A stretch of DNA of 64,000 nucleotides, taken from positions 1 to 64,000 of the forward strand of contig VMSP01000069.1 of NCBI GenBank assembly GCA_013792135.1. Reading direction: 5' to 3'. The notes under the pieces are model-generated. The model ran no database searches and was not told where the DNA came from. It was given only the letters and a program-made list of their open reading frames with translations. The DNA comes from Desulfocapsa sp. (GTDB taxonomy: Bacteria > Desulfobacterota > Desulfobulbia > Desulfobulbales > Desulfocapsaceae). Shown here in pieces: positions 25,713-33,953 of this stretch. The position numbers and the translations under genes were made by a program. Within the stretch, counting starts at the first letter, position 1. Each line of letters begins with the position of its first letter.

Positions 25713-26466
25713 ACCTTTTTAATTTTAACTCGATGAGTTGTAGATCTTTCCAGGTCTCAGATTTCATCTCTGCAGCCTGGAGCAAATAGGAAGGATGATA
25801 AGTTGGCATAAGCGGGATCTGTCTCCCGTTAAGTGCCGTGTACACATGAAAACGTCCTCGCAATTGAGACAGGGACTGCGGCAGATCCAGAAGGGCCCTG
25901 GTCGCAATGATTCCCATAGAGCAGATCACCTCAGGTGCAACCACGGCTATTTGACGTCTCAGCGACGAGAGACAGCAATGAATATTGGTAGCCACAGGCT
26001 GACAGGATACGGGTAGGCCGCATTTCAGAATATTGGTGACAAAGACGTCACCAGGTACAAGATGGATCGCCTCCAGCATCCGGGACAGCATCCTGTCTTC
26101 CTCCAAACCGAAAATCGTTCCCACGGGAAGCGATGCCTGTTCAGGGACCGTCAGCCAACCACCGACCACGAGAAGTCTGGCCTGTGACGCCCCTCTGCCC
26201 GGTACAGGAACCACACGCTTGGCGTGCAACTCGCAATGACTACACCCATCAATTTCTGCGGCAATATCCTGAAGCGTTTCTAAAACAACAGGTGTAACTT
26301 CTCTCTGGCGTAACAACGTATTCACCAGAGCGGCAGGGGGCTCAACTTTTCTATCCAGCAACGGAAAGCTCGCGGCATCCCCAGGATAGTATTCAATTCC
26401 TATGGTGTGATGATAGACGATTAATGATCGTATCTCATCTATAATTTCATTTTTTTGCAGGTCCAT
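25711..26466 (-). CDS. Uracil-DNA glycosylase superfamily protein (family 4-like)
   Basis: A probable [4Fe-4S] base-excision repair glycosylase. Cluster cysteines are visible as GCSHCEL and, after KCGLPVSC, HCC in a region that aligns with the family-4 spacing. YHPSYLLQA is motif 2. Motif 1, normally GEAPG, is replaced by VVGGWLTVPEQ, which is divergent and could change activity or specificity. The frame extends upstream to an ATG at 26541 with a Cys-rich stretch; I prefer the ATG at 26466 (MDLQKNEIIDEIRSL), where family-like sequence begins. Neither start has a clear ribosome site. Confidence 0.72.
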   Translation of the reverse strand: MDLQKNEIIDEIRSLIVYHHTIGIEYYPGDAASFPLLDRKVEPPAALVNTLLRQREVTPVVLETLQDIAAEIDGCSHCELHAKRVVPVPGRGASQARLLVVGGWLTVPEQASLPVGTIFGLEEDRMLSRMLEAIHLVPGDVFVTNILKCGLPVSCQPVATNIHCCLSSLRRQIAVVAPEVICSMGIIATRALLDLPQSLSQLRGRFHVYTALNGRQIPLMPTYHPSYLLQAAEMKSETWKDLQLIELKLKR

Positions 26467-26873
26467 ATGCTTTTCTGCCGGTAGGTCTTTTCCATTAAAT
26501 GCAGAGCACTTGCCCGGACATAAACATGTATCACGCGACATTCAGGACAAGTCATTGTGAAAAAATCGTTATCTAAAGTGTTATGAATGGCACAAGAAGC
26601 CGGTCAATCTTCACTCCCCAATGGCGTTTCCCCCGGAAGTATCCTCTTCTAAAAGCAGTCACACAAACCTAGGCAAGCCAGTTGAGAATGAGCCCCATAG
26701 CCATAGCCATCATAACGAGATGATATCAAAAAGAATGATTACTTTGTCACTATTCCAAAACACCTTGACAAAATCCATAAAAGACAGATTATATGCATTA
26801 CTAAATAAAAAAATATTTTAAATGATACACCCTCATTTTCTTGTATCATTAAAAAGTTACAAAAGGAACAAAA
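26467..26873. other. Non-coding region between UDG and fmdB
   Basis: A 66-codon frame at 26621-26821 on the plus strand lacks a ribosome site and family features, so I do not call it. Bases 26821-26850 form a hairpin with 9-bp arms (AATGATACA / TGTATCATT) followed by AAAAAG. This could be a weak terminator or operator ahead of fmdB. The stretch is AT-rich near fmdB, where its promoter probably lies. Confidence 0.45.
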
Positions 26874-27086
26874 ATGCCTATCTACGAATTCAAGTGCGAA
26901 GACTGCAAGAAGACCTTTGAAAGTCTGGTACTCATCGCCTCCGCTATTGACACCATTCGTTGCAAACACTGCAACAGTGCAAACATCAAAAAGATACTCT
27001 CTGCCACCAGCAGCCAACCGACCAAAGGGACATCCATCCCAGCGGGCGCCCTCTCCGGCTGTTCTTCCCGTTCAGGTTTTTCCTGA
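26874..27086 (+). CDS. FmdB-family zinc ribbon protein
   Basis: Small protein of 70 residues with the FmdB zinc ribbon: MPIYEFKCEDCKKTFE at the start and IRCKHCNSANIKKIL about 18 residues later give two CxxC knuckles. The tail SGCSSRSGFS is the usual Gly/Ser/Cys-rich end. AAAGGAA precedes the ATG. The family was named for a putative regulator next to formamidase genes, but its general role is unclear. It is convergent with ftsB-like. Confidence 0.85.
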   Translation: MPIYEFKCEDCKKTFESLVLIASAIDTIRCKHCNSANIKKILSATSSQPTKGTSIPAGALSGCSSRSGFS

Positions 27087-27163
27087 GCATAGACAGCAAG
27101 GGATCCGTGTGATCCCTACCCATACCTGCCGAGGAAGTGGCAAGCTCCATTAAATGTCCCAAG

Positions 27164-27496
27164 TTATTTTTTCTGTTTCTGTCCCTTAGGTGAAAAGTCA
27201 AAGACCATTTCATCCTTTTTTAACAAACCTCGTTGTTCCCTTGCCACTTCCTCAAGAAAATGGACATCGGTGTTCAAACGCTTGATCTCTTCACGCAAAG
27301 CAGTGTTCTTTTCCATCAACTCCTGCTTTTCAGCATTCAAAGCGACAACTTGTAACTTCTGCTTTCTCAGAAAATAAAGTCCCTTGCCCGGAGTGAAAAA
27401 AATGGCCAAGAGGAGTATAATAAAAAGCAAAAACGAGATCCGACATAACTTTTTCTGCTGCAGTGGTGATAAAGATGTTTTATAAGTTCTCTTCAT
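27164..27496 (-). CDS. ftsB: FtsB/DivIC-type septum formation protein
   Basis: Bitopic cell-division protein of the FtsB/DivIC family, which links FtsL and FtsQ in the divisome. The 110 residues are a short cytoplasmic basic start, one membrane helix (about 21-37, ISFLLFIILLLAIFF), then a periplasmic coiled coil (QVVALNAEKQELMEKNTAL) and the typical end VAREQRGLLKKDEMVF. GAGGAG six bases before the ATG at 27496 decides the start over the ATG at 27502. It stands alone between fmdB and the tudS-like gene. Confidence 0.82.
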   Translation of the reverse strand: MKRTYKTSLSPLQQKKLCRISFLLFIILLLAIFFTPGKGLYFLRKQKLQVVALNAEKQELMEKNTALREEIKRLNTDVHFLEEVAREQRGLLKKDEMVFDFSPKGQKQKK

Positions 27497-27626
27497 GAAC
27501 ATCTCCTCAAAAGTTGTAGGCCATCATTAAAAAAAACTAAAACGTTGAAACACTGCACCCTGCACAATTAAATGGGCAGAAATGCCATGATTATTGCCTA
27601 ACAGTTGTTCGACAACAGACAGCTCA

Positions 27627-28061
27627 ATGACCATTCCCCACATTATGCTCTCTCAACCCACCATTTTTCTGGTCAGCGCCTGTCTTATCGGCCTTTGTAG
27701 TCGTTATGACGGCAAAACACGGCCCAACAAGGTATGTCAGCAACGCCTGCAGAATGGGATCTGGATTCCTTTCTGCCCTGAGCAGATGGGCGGCCTTCCT
27801 ACCCCAAGAACGGCCGCAGACATCATTGAGGGTGATGGCAACGATGTCCTCTCGGGAAAAGCAAGAGTGCTAACCCGAGACGGAATAGACGTAAGCCCAC
27901 AGTTTATCAAGGGGGCTGAACAAACCCTGCTACTGGCAAAGAGCCAACAGGTAACTTCCATCTGCTTAAAGAGCAGCAGCCCTTCCTGTGGAATCTCTGG
28001 GAAAATAGGGGTTACTGCCGCCCTCCTCAACAAACATGGATTTCATCTAACAGAATTTTAG
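27627..28061 (+). CDS. DUF523 protein, TudS-like thiouracil desulfurase
   Basis: Members of DUF523 include TudS, a [4Fe-4S] enzyme that removes sulfur from 2-thiouracil. The conserved cysteines are present: VSACLIGLCSRYDG near the start, PFCPEQMGGLPTPR in the middle and SSSPSCG near residue 120. The 144 residues are the usual length. I chose the ATG at 27627; the frame runs up to a TTG at 27594 and an ATG at 27645 is also possible. It is convergent with tatC. Substrate is not proven from sequence. Confidence 0.8.
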   Translation: MTIPHIMLSQPTIFLVSACLIGLCSRYDGKTRPNKVCQQRLQNGIWIPFCPEQMGGLPTPRTAADIIEGDGNDVLSGKARVLTRDGIDVSPQFIKGAEQTLLLAKSQQVTSICLKSSSPSCGISGKIGVTAALLNKHGFHLTEF

Positions 28062-28092
28062 AAGCCTAATCCCCGCCGTAGCTCCTACCCTC

Positions 28093-28788
28093 TTATTTTA
28101 TCCGCATCAGCAGAAGAATCAAGATACCTGACTCATACAAAAGATAAAGGGGTCCGCCCATGAGCAGCATATTCACGATATCAGGTGTCGGGGTCAGCAG
28201 GGCAGCAACGATCGCAATAAGCAGCAATGCATAACGCCTGTTTTTTTCAAAGAAACTGCGGGGACAGAGCCCTACTTTGGCCAGAAAGACCATAAACACA
28301 GGAAGCTCAAAGATGGCGCCAAATGCCAGGACAAACAGGGTGACAAAATTTACAAAACGACTGATAGAGATCACCGGTCGCAGCTGTTCCGAACCAAAGC
28401 CAAGGAGAAAATTAATCCCAAAGGGCAGGGTCACAAAATAACAAAACAGCGTTCCTGCATAAAAAAGCAGGGTGGTAAAGAGAATAAAAAAGAATAACGG
28501 CATCCCCTCAACCCCAAATGGTTTTCCTATAGCACGCCAGAAAACCGCCATTAGCCAGGGCACCAGTCCATAAATGGCAGAAAAAGCCGCCAGTTTCACA
28601 TGGGCGAGAAATGGACCAGCCACACTAAAAAAGTAGAGTTTTTCGGCAAGATGATGCTGAACAACTCGCAGCAGATCAGGGGTAAGGAAAAAGATTGTAA
28701 TCGTTACGGCAAGAACACCAATCCCCAATGCCCGCAGAGATTTGCGCAACTCACCTATAAAAATCACTGCTTTATTCTGCAGTTCCAT
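28093..28788 (-). CDS. tatC: Sec-independent translocase TatC
   Basis: Core receptor of the twin-arginine translocase, six membrane helices, 231 residues. Recognisable features are the amphipathic start with GELRKSLRALG, the first periplasmic loop with FLAHVKLAAFSAIYGLVPW, the LFCYFVTLPFGINFLLGF segment, and LTPTPDIVNMLLMGGPLYLLYE near the end. It would export cofactor-loaded proteins such as DsrO, whose gene in this window has a twin-arginine signal. No tatA/B is adjacent. It follows rne with an inverted repeat between the genes. Confidence 0.88.
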   Translation of the reverse strand: MELQNKAVIFIGELRKSLRALGIGVLAVTITIFFLTPDLLRVVQHHLAEKLYFFSVAGPFLAHVKLAAFSAIYGLVPWLMAVFWRAIGKPFGVEGMPLFFFILFTTLLFYAGTLFCYFVTLPFGINFLLGFGSEQLRPVISISRFVNFVTLFVLAFGAIFELPVFMVFLAKVGLCPRSFFEKNRRYALLLIAIVAALLTPTPDIVNMLLMGGPLYLLYESGILILLLMRIK

Positions 28789-28840
28789 AAAGAGAAAGAG
28801 TCAGGTCGACAGATAACGGTTGAAAAACAAAGGACAACAA

Positions 28841-28887
28841 GAGCACCTTGAAATTTGAAAAACTTTCATGCAAAGTTCAAGGTGCTC
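28841..28887 (-). terminator. Inverted repeat between rne and tatC
   Basis: Perfect 12-bp arms GAGCACCTTGAA / TTCAAGGTGCTC enclose a 23-nt loop that can itself fold (AACTTT/AAAGTT). On the minus strand it follows the rne stop by 22 nt and is followed by a T-rich tract (TTGTTGTCCTTTG). It may be a terminator or an RNase-sensitive processing element between rne and tatC. Confidence 0.45.
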
Positions 28888-28908
28888 AACACATATCACA
28901 TTAAATTT

Positions 28909-31224
28909 CTACGATTCTTTTACCTGCCGATCTATTTCACCTTTATGGAAAATAATCTCATGATCCGCCGGTTTCAAGGCAGGATCAGCGATGATATCCA
29001 CCGTGATTTTGTGCCTGTTTTCCAGATCAATCAGCTCATGCCGTTTATTATTCAAAAGATAATGGGCTACATCAAGGGGAAAACGACATTCTACCCGACC
29101 AACCATCTTGCGACTGGCGCCGGTCTGCATCCTGCGCAGATAAAAGAGGGCCAGGGTCTCCACTGAACGCACCACACCACGCCCTATGCAATGCGGGCAG
29201 ACCTGATAATTGAGGGCCTCAACAGGGGCGCCAAGTTTCTGCCGGGAGATCTGCATCAAGCCGAATTTAGAGATCCGGCTGATATCCACCTTGGCCTTAT
29301 CCCGTTTCATGGCGACCTTGACCTGCCTCTCCACCTCACGGATATTCTTCTGACTCCGCATATCGATGAAATCGACCACGATCAACCCACCCAGATCCCG
29401 AAGCCGCAGCTGGCGGGCAAGCTCTGCTGCCGCCTCCATGTTGGCCTTAAAAATAGAATCTTCAAAATTCTGACCTTTGCCGGTGGATCCAGAATTCACA
29501 TCAATAGCCACCAAGGCCTCAGTGGGATCAATGACAATTGATCCACCCGATGGCAGAAAGACCTGTGGTTGATAGATTGATTCGATCTGATCTTCCACAT
29601 TGTATTGATTGAAAATCGGACGGGCACCCTTGTGCAATCTGACCTTGGTGTTTTTTTGTTTGTCCGGCAGCATTTCGATGAAATCCCGAACCTTTTCCAT
29701 GGCGGCCAGATCATCCACCAGAATCTCTTTGATCTCTGGATCAAAATGTTCCCGAAGGAAGCGAAGGACACAATCCTGGTCCTGATAGACAAGGCCTACT
29801 CCATCCATGCCCTGCCCTTTCCCTTTGATCTCACCCCAGAGCTTCAACAGATACTTGACATCCTTGGCCAGAGAAGTTTCTGTCAGATCAAAACTGGCGG
29901 TACGCACGATCCAGCCAATCCCTTCAGGGATCTCCAGACTGTCCATAATCTCGCGCAACTGTGAACGTCTCTCTTCACCAGAGATTTTCCTCGAGATACC
30001 GGCTGAATCAGAACCGGGCATGAGCACCACGCAGCGTCCCGGTAGCGAAAGATACGTGGTCATATTGGCGCCTTTATTCCCCACCTCTTCTTTCACGACC
30101 TGAACCAGCAGCTCCTGACCTCGCTCCAGCACCTCATTGATATTCAGATTTTTCCATTGATGTTGTTCAATCAATTTCAGGGTCTTTTCACTGACATCTT
30201 GTCGATAATACTCTGGATGGATTTCACTGAAGGGCAGGAAACCGTTTTTCTCAGTCCCATAATCAATAAAAGCAGCCTGCAGGTTCGACTCTACCGCCAC
30301 AATCCTAGCCTTGTAAATATTGCTTTTCGTATGCTCTTTGGCAACAGTTGAGACATGAAGGGATTCCAGGCGACCATCTTCAAGCAGGGCTATTCGGCAC
30401 TCTTCCGGCTCCTCCGCATTAATCAACAACCTGCTGATCGTGCCCTTGACCACCTTTTCATCTTCGACATCAGGGACCTCATCATTTTCTTCGTCCTGAA
30501 TGTCAAGATTTTCCGAGGCAGGTTTCCTCCTCCCCCGAATTCGGGAAGGTCGCTTAGCCTTTTCAACGACCTGCTCCGGACTTACTGGTTTCTCTGCAAC
30601 CACTTCAGGTAGCTCTTGCCCCTGAGACTTTTCCTCGTCCTGAATCTCAATGTTTTCAGGGGCTGGCTTTCTCCTCCCACGCGACCGGGAAGGTCGCTTA
30701 GCCTTATCCGGACTTGCTGGTTTCTCTACAACCGCTTCCGGAGGTTCCGGCACCTCAGACACGCCACTGGCAGCTATTCCCTCAGCAGCAATCTCTTCTG
30801 CCGGGGTAACTGTTTCTGACTTTTTCCTCCTCGGCCTGGCAGGTCGCCTGCTACTCTTTTTCGGTGAAGAATTTATCTCTGCAACAGCCTCTTCTCCTTG
30901 CGCTTCAGCCTGGCCAGAGGTTCCTTTCTCTCCCTCCGGAGGTAATGTTTCTCCTGACTGGGATACAAGATCAGGAGCAATCACCTCAGGGGCAATGTCT
31001 GTTTTTTTCTTCCTCGGCCGAGCAGGTCTTCTGGGCGTTTTTTGTATTGGAGTACTGGCCTCTGGTACCACCTCAGAGACCGGCGCCTGCTCCTTAGCAA
31101 CAGGCTCTTGTCCTGCCTCATCGGCAACAGAACTCTTCCACCAGGCTCCCGTTGTCGCCTTTACCTTTTTCTCACTCTGCTCTGGCGCAGCTTCGTTTTC
31201 AGGACTTGTTTTTTTCTCAGTCAT
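28909..31224 (-). CDS. rne: Ribonuclease E/G with long N-terminal extension
   Basis: Endoribonuclease for mRNA decay and rRNA/tRNA processing. The catalytic core fills about residues 275-771. It has an S1 domain with SNIYKARIVAVESNLQAAF and DYGTEKNGFLPFSEIHP, the 5' sensor region, the DNase I-like domain LVAIDVNSGSTGKGQ and IVVDFIDMRSQKN with the Mg-binding Asp, and a zinc-link Cys pair VCPHCIGRG. The first ~270 residues are low-complexity (Glu, Pro, Ala) with four basic motifs of the form RPARPRKKK / RPSRSRGRR. That places the disordered, probably RNA- or partner-binding part at the N-terminus, the opposite of E. coli RNase E. AAGGAAAGTGAGA before the ATG at 31224 sets the start; the frame remains open to 31374 without a ribosome site. 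Confidence 0.92.
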   Translation of the reverse strand: MTEKKTSPENEAAPEQSEKKVKATTGAWWKSSVADEAGQEPVAKEQAPVSEVVPEASTPIQKTPRRPARPRKKKTDIAPEVIAPDLVSQSGETLPPEGEKGTSGQAEAQGEEAVAEINSSPKKSSRRPARPRRKKSETVTPAEEIAAEGIAASGVSEVPEPPEAVVEKPASPDKAKRPSRSRGRRKPAPENIEIQDEEKSQGQELPEVVAEKPVSPEQVVEKAKRPSRIRGRRKPASENLDIQDEENDEVPDVEDEKVVKGTISRLLINAEEPEECRIALLEDGRLESLHVSTVAKEHTKSNIYKARIVAVESNLQAAFIDYGTEKNGFLPFSEIHPEYYRQDVSEKTLKLIEQHQWKNLNINEVLERGQELLVQVVKEEVGNKGANMTTYLSLPGRCVVLMPGSDSAGISRKISGEERRSQLREIMDSLEIPEGIGWIVRTASFDLTETSLAKDVKYLLKLWGEIKGKGQGMDGVGLVYQDQDCVLRFLREHFDPEIKEILVDDLAAMEKVRDFIEMLPDKQKNTKVRLHKGARPIFNQYNVEDQIESIYQPQVFLPSGGSIVIDPTEALVAIDVNSGSTGKGQNFEDSIFKANMEAAAELARQLRLRDLGGLIVVDFIDMRSQKNIREVERQVKVAMKRDKAKVDISRISKFGLMQISRQKLGAPVEALNYQVCPHCIGRGVVRSVETLALFYLRRMQTGASRKMVGRVECRFPLDVAHYLLNNKRHELIDLENRHKITVDIIADPALKPADHEIIFHKGEIDRQVKES

Positions 31225-31501
31225 TCTCACTTTCCTTGATCCAGGCACCGTTTCCCTTAACGGACAAAACAATGCTGGATACATCTCATGACACCCTGCA
31301 AGACATTCTCTGCTGCAGGCTATCGTAAATAAATAGACGCCACTCCCACAACTCAAAAAGGGGGGGGCTGACACCTTCCATGGGATGGGATACCCTACAC
31401 GGCATCCACCCCATCAACATTCTTCAATACTTATTCAGGACACCATGTAAAATTAGACATCCTGTTCCACTGAACATAAAGACATCTTTTCATGGTTTCC
31501 T

Positions 31502-32470
31502 TCAGACCGTTATCTGCTGATAAAATTCTTTATCATTATAAACTTTCTTCTCAATCCTGCCGGCGACAACCAGCATCTGCACACATGCTCTGGTCATTTC
31601 CAGATCCTGCACATGCAGGGCCTTATCAATCTCTTCAATAGGACAGGGACGACGCTGCAGCAAGGCCGCGATGTCCTCCACGAGCGTCGCCTGCAACTGC
31701 TTTCCCTGCCCAATTTCTTTTTTCTCGATGGCCTGAAAATCAACAAGGATTTCCACCCGACCATCATACCCATCAGCCAGCATTGTTGCAGCCTGCTCCA
31801 TCACTTCCCGGGTCACTGGCCGGGCACGACCATCCATGGGTGGCCGGGCTACCGTATTCAACTGAATCCGCGCCGGATGTATCCTGCGCACTGCCTGTTG
31901 CAGAGCCACAAGATCCGCAAGGCTGTCATTCATATCTCGAACCAGCAGGATCTCAAGCCAGACCTCTCCCCGAAATTCACGACTGAAGAGGGCCAGACCT
32001 TCAATAACCTGTTCAAGGTTGACCGCAGCAGCCGGTTGATTCACCCGATCAAAGCTCTCCTGCCTGGCCGCATCAAGGGAAGGAATCACAATATCGGCGG
32101 CTGAAAGCTCAGCACGAACTTTAGGATCAAAAAAAAGTGTCCCGTTGGTGAGAACAGCGACTGGCTTATCCGTCTTTTTTTTCAAATAGGCAATAATTTC
32201 ACCTAAACCGGTATGCAGTGTCGGCTCACCCATAGCAGTCAAGGTAAACACATCAATATGCCGCTCAGCTGCCCCTCTGGCCAGAACCTGATCAATCTCT
32301 TTCAATATTTCTTCTGTGGGCACGTATTCTTTACGGTCACAGGTCAGGTCAGTGGTTGGACCGACTTCACAATAAACACAATTGAGGCTACAGATTTTGG
32401 GAGGAAGCAGGTCAATGCCCAGTGAATGGCCTAGACGCCTGGAATAGACCGGGCCAAAAAGATATTTCAT
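31502..32470 (-). CDS. Radical SAM protein
   Basis: The 322 residues begin MKYLFGPVYSRRLGHSLG and contain the cluster motif CSLNCVYCEVG (about 27-37). The AdoMet-binding GEPTLH (FTLTAMGEPTLH) and the NGTLF strand of the partial TIM barrel follow. The C-terminal ~60 residues (RPCPIEEIDKALHVQDLEM...) look like a winged-helix-type add-on. Related proteins are annotated only as radical SAM proteins, often of the 7-carboxy-7-deazaguanine/Elp3-like general class, so no substrate is proposed. The ATG at 32470 begins at the conserved start; no strong ribosome site is seen. Confidence 0.8.
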   Translation of the reverse strand: MKYLFGPVYSRRLGHSLGIDLLPPKICSLNCVYCEVGPTTDLTCDRKEYVPTEEILKEIDQVLARGAAERHIDVFTLTAMGEPTLHTGLGEIIAYLKKKTDKPVAVLTNGTLFFDPKVRAELSAADIVIPSLDAARQESFDRVNQPAAAVNLEQVIEGLALFSREFRGEVWLEILLVRDMNDSLADLVALQQAVRRIHPARIQLNTVARPPMDGRARPVTREVMEQAATMLADGYDGRVEILVDFQAIEKKEIGQGKQLQATLVEDIAALLQRRPCPIEEIDKALHVQDLEMTRACVQMLVVAGRIEKKVYNDKEFYQQITV

Positions 32471-32857
32471 CGTTAAGAACACTCAATGCCTTACGGCAGA
32501 AAAAGACTACTTTTCTTCTACAACTATAACAATACATAATATTTAAAAAATAAAACAATCCCCTCTCATTATCAAGGTAAATCGTCAGCGGTAACTCTTC
32601 AGTATCCAGCAGCCACTAAATTAGTATTGCATTTTCACACCTTCCTTTACATTCTCTAACCAATCGTACCAGCGTTCAGCAGGGGGAATAGAATTCATTA
32701 TGTTCATTATTAATAGGCTCCACCTTTGCCACCAATTTTCCTCTAAGCATCATGTGCACGGTATTCGTAGTTATACGAATACCGTGCACATGATGCAGAC
32801 ATGTTTTCAGAAATCAGTGACAGATTTCCCAAAAACATTCAAGAATAAGTTAAATTA
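32471..32857. other. Non-coding region with gene relics and palindrome
   Basis: Bases 32620-32750 on the minus strand keep protein-like stretches in two frames: RGKLVAKVEPI, reminiscent of Phd-type antitoxin ends, and PPAERWYDWLENVKEG. Stops and frame changes interrupt both. I read this as decayed coding sequence of unknown origin. A perfect palindrome lies at 32748-32795. No intact gene. Confidence 0.4.
32748..32795. repeat. Perfect 22-bp inverted repeat, 4-nt loop
   Basis: Bases 32748-32769 are the exact reverse complement of 32774-32795, with GTTA between. The inner part reads GGTATTCGTA-GTTA-TACGAATACC and both arms contain GTGCAC. No T run follows, and there is no adjacent intact gene, so terminator function is unlikely. 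Confidence 0.9.
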
Positions 32858-33486
32858 CCTCCGGCAAAGCCGGAGGCTTAAAAATGTGAACCGCTCAAAG
32901 CGGTATGTTCAAAAGATTAGTTGACCACCATTCGGGGGGCAACTATCTATCCTTGAACAGCGATAGTTGCTCGACACGATGATCTTCCTTTTCCTGCGCT
33001 CTGATATAGACCCGAACAACCTCTTCATCGGCTCCTACACTAGAAACAAAATAGCCACTGCCCAAAAAGACATCCCGCTGTAATTCTTCCTCTGTCCGAG
33101 ATAGGTCTGCGCAATATGAATAGCACTCTTTCCTTTGATATATCCAATAATTTGAGAAACAGAATATTTTGGAGCAATCGATATAAGCATGTGAATATGA
33201 TATGGTTGCAGGTGACCTTCCAGCACCTTGCATTCCCTTTGCCGAGCAAGTTCATGGAAAACTTCTCCAAGGTTAACGCGGAGTTGACCATATAACATTT
33301 TCCGCCGACATTTCGGAATCCAAACCACATGATACTTGCAATCCCATTTTGTATGATTTAAACTTTCTATGTTGTTCATTAAGCCTCCTTTTTCGTGACT
33401 TTGACCGGTTCACGTTAAAGGAGGCTTCTATATTATTCTGGAACTGTCAAACTTTTGTTGTCCCCCGCCAAAGCCGGGGGTTTACC
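32858..33486 (-). mobile_element. IS200/IS605-family element, inactive
   Basis: A minus-strand TnpA reading frame (broken) is bordered by hairpins typical of this family. CCTCCGGCAAAGCCGGAGG (near 32859-32877) and CCGCTCAAAGCGG lie on the low-coordinate side, and CCCCCGCCAAAGCCGGGGG (near 33462-33480) on the other. A sequence nearly identical to the high-coordinate end (33395-33486) recurs at 43491-43584. There is no TnpB gene. Exact borders are approximate because these elements lack terminal inverted repeats and target duplications. Confidence 0.75.
32943..33379 (-). pseudogene. tnpA: IS200-type transposase TnpA, frameshifted
   Basis: Y1 single-strand transposase. The start MNNIESLNHTKWDCKYHVVW, the HUH motif in PYHIHMLISI and the Tyr nucleophile in IIGYIKGKSAIHIA are intact. 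After SFWA the frame is lost: the expected GYFVSSVGADEEVVRVYI continues in the next frame to the normal end EQLSLFKDR. A single missing base near 33060 explains it. Without frameshifting the protein would lack its C-terminal helix. Confidence 0.85.
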
Positions 33487-33489
33487 TTA

Positions 33490-33645
33490 AGGAAATCACC
33501 TGCCTCCTGCCCCTCAACCATCACATCGGCAACCACATTATCCATACGATACTGTCGAAGGATCTTTGTTTTTGGATCACGCCACTCGATAACCATACGC
33601 AACTGAGAGTCATATTCAGACAAGATGATTCTTGGGTCTCAAATT
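33490..33645 (-). pseudogene. Unidentified gene fragment beside the IS200 element
   Basis: About 50 codons on the minus strand read as plausible protein (SEYDSQLRMVIEWRDPKTK, then RQYRMDNVVADVMVEGQEAG). They run from a stop at about 33643 straight into the IS end. It looks like the 5' part of a gene cut by the insertion. I do not recognise the family. Confidence 0.3.
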
Positions 33646-33953
33646 TCTGCTGGCAGAATACTCAACTTTCAAAGAAAGTGTCATATCAAGTGACAATAGC
33701 ACACTTTTAAACACGAATAACTTGAAACATTCAACCTGATTAAGTAAAGTCTTTCTAAATAGTTCTATTTTTATAATTATTCAAATTGCTCAGTTAATAA
33801 TTTTGAAGAGTTCCGTCCCAAAAGGACCTTTTATCTAACCACCTGAACAAAGTGTATCTCTGACAGACAATCCGCTTCTGGCACCTATCAACAGTCAGAC
33901 CGGCCTGAAGTCCCATAAAATATTTGCTATTCATTTCCGCAAAGGAGTTCACT
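33646..33953. other. AT-rich leader before lptD
   Basis: No coding sequence seen. The region is AT-rich and probably holds the promoter of the lptD cluster, but I could not pick out a convincing -35/-10 pair. Confidence 0.45.

Noticed and set aside
26621-26821. 66-codon frame between the UDG and fmdB genes
   Set aside because: No ribosome site, no family resemblance, and composition like non-coding DNA.
27099-27117. AGGGATC / GATCCCT hairpin between fmdB and ftsB as terminator
   Set aside because: Only seven base pairs and no T run on either strand; could be chance.
32700-32924. 74-codon plus-strand frame across the palindrome
   Set aside because: Runs through the perfect inverted repeat and IS end; no protein-like features.
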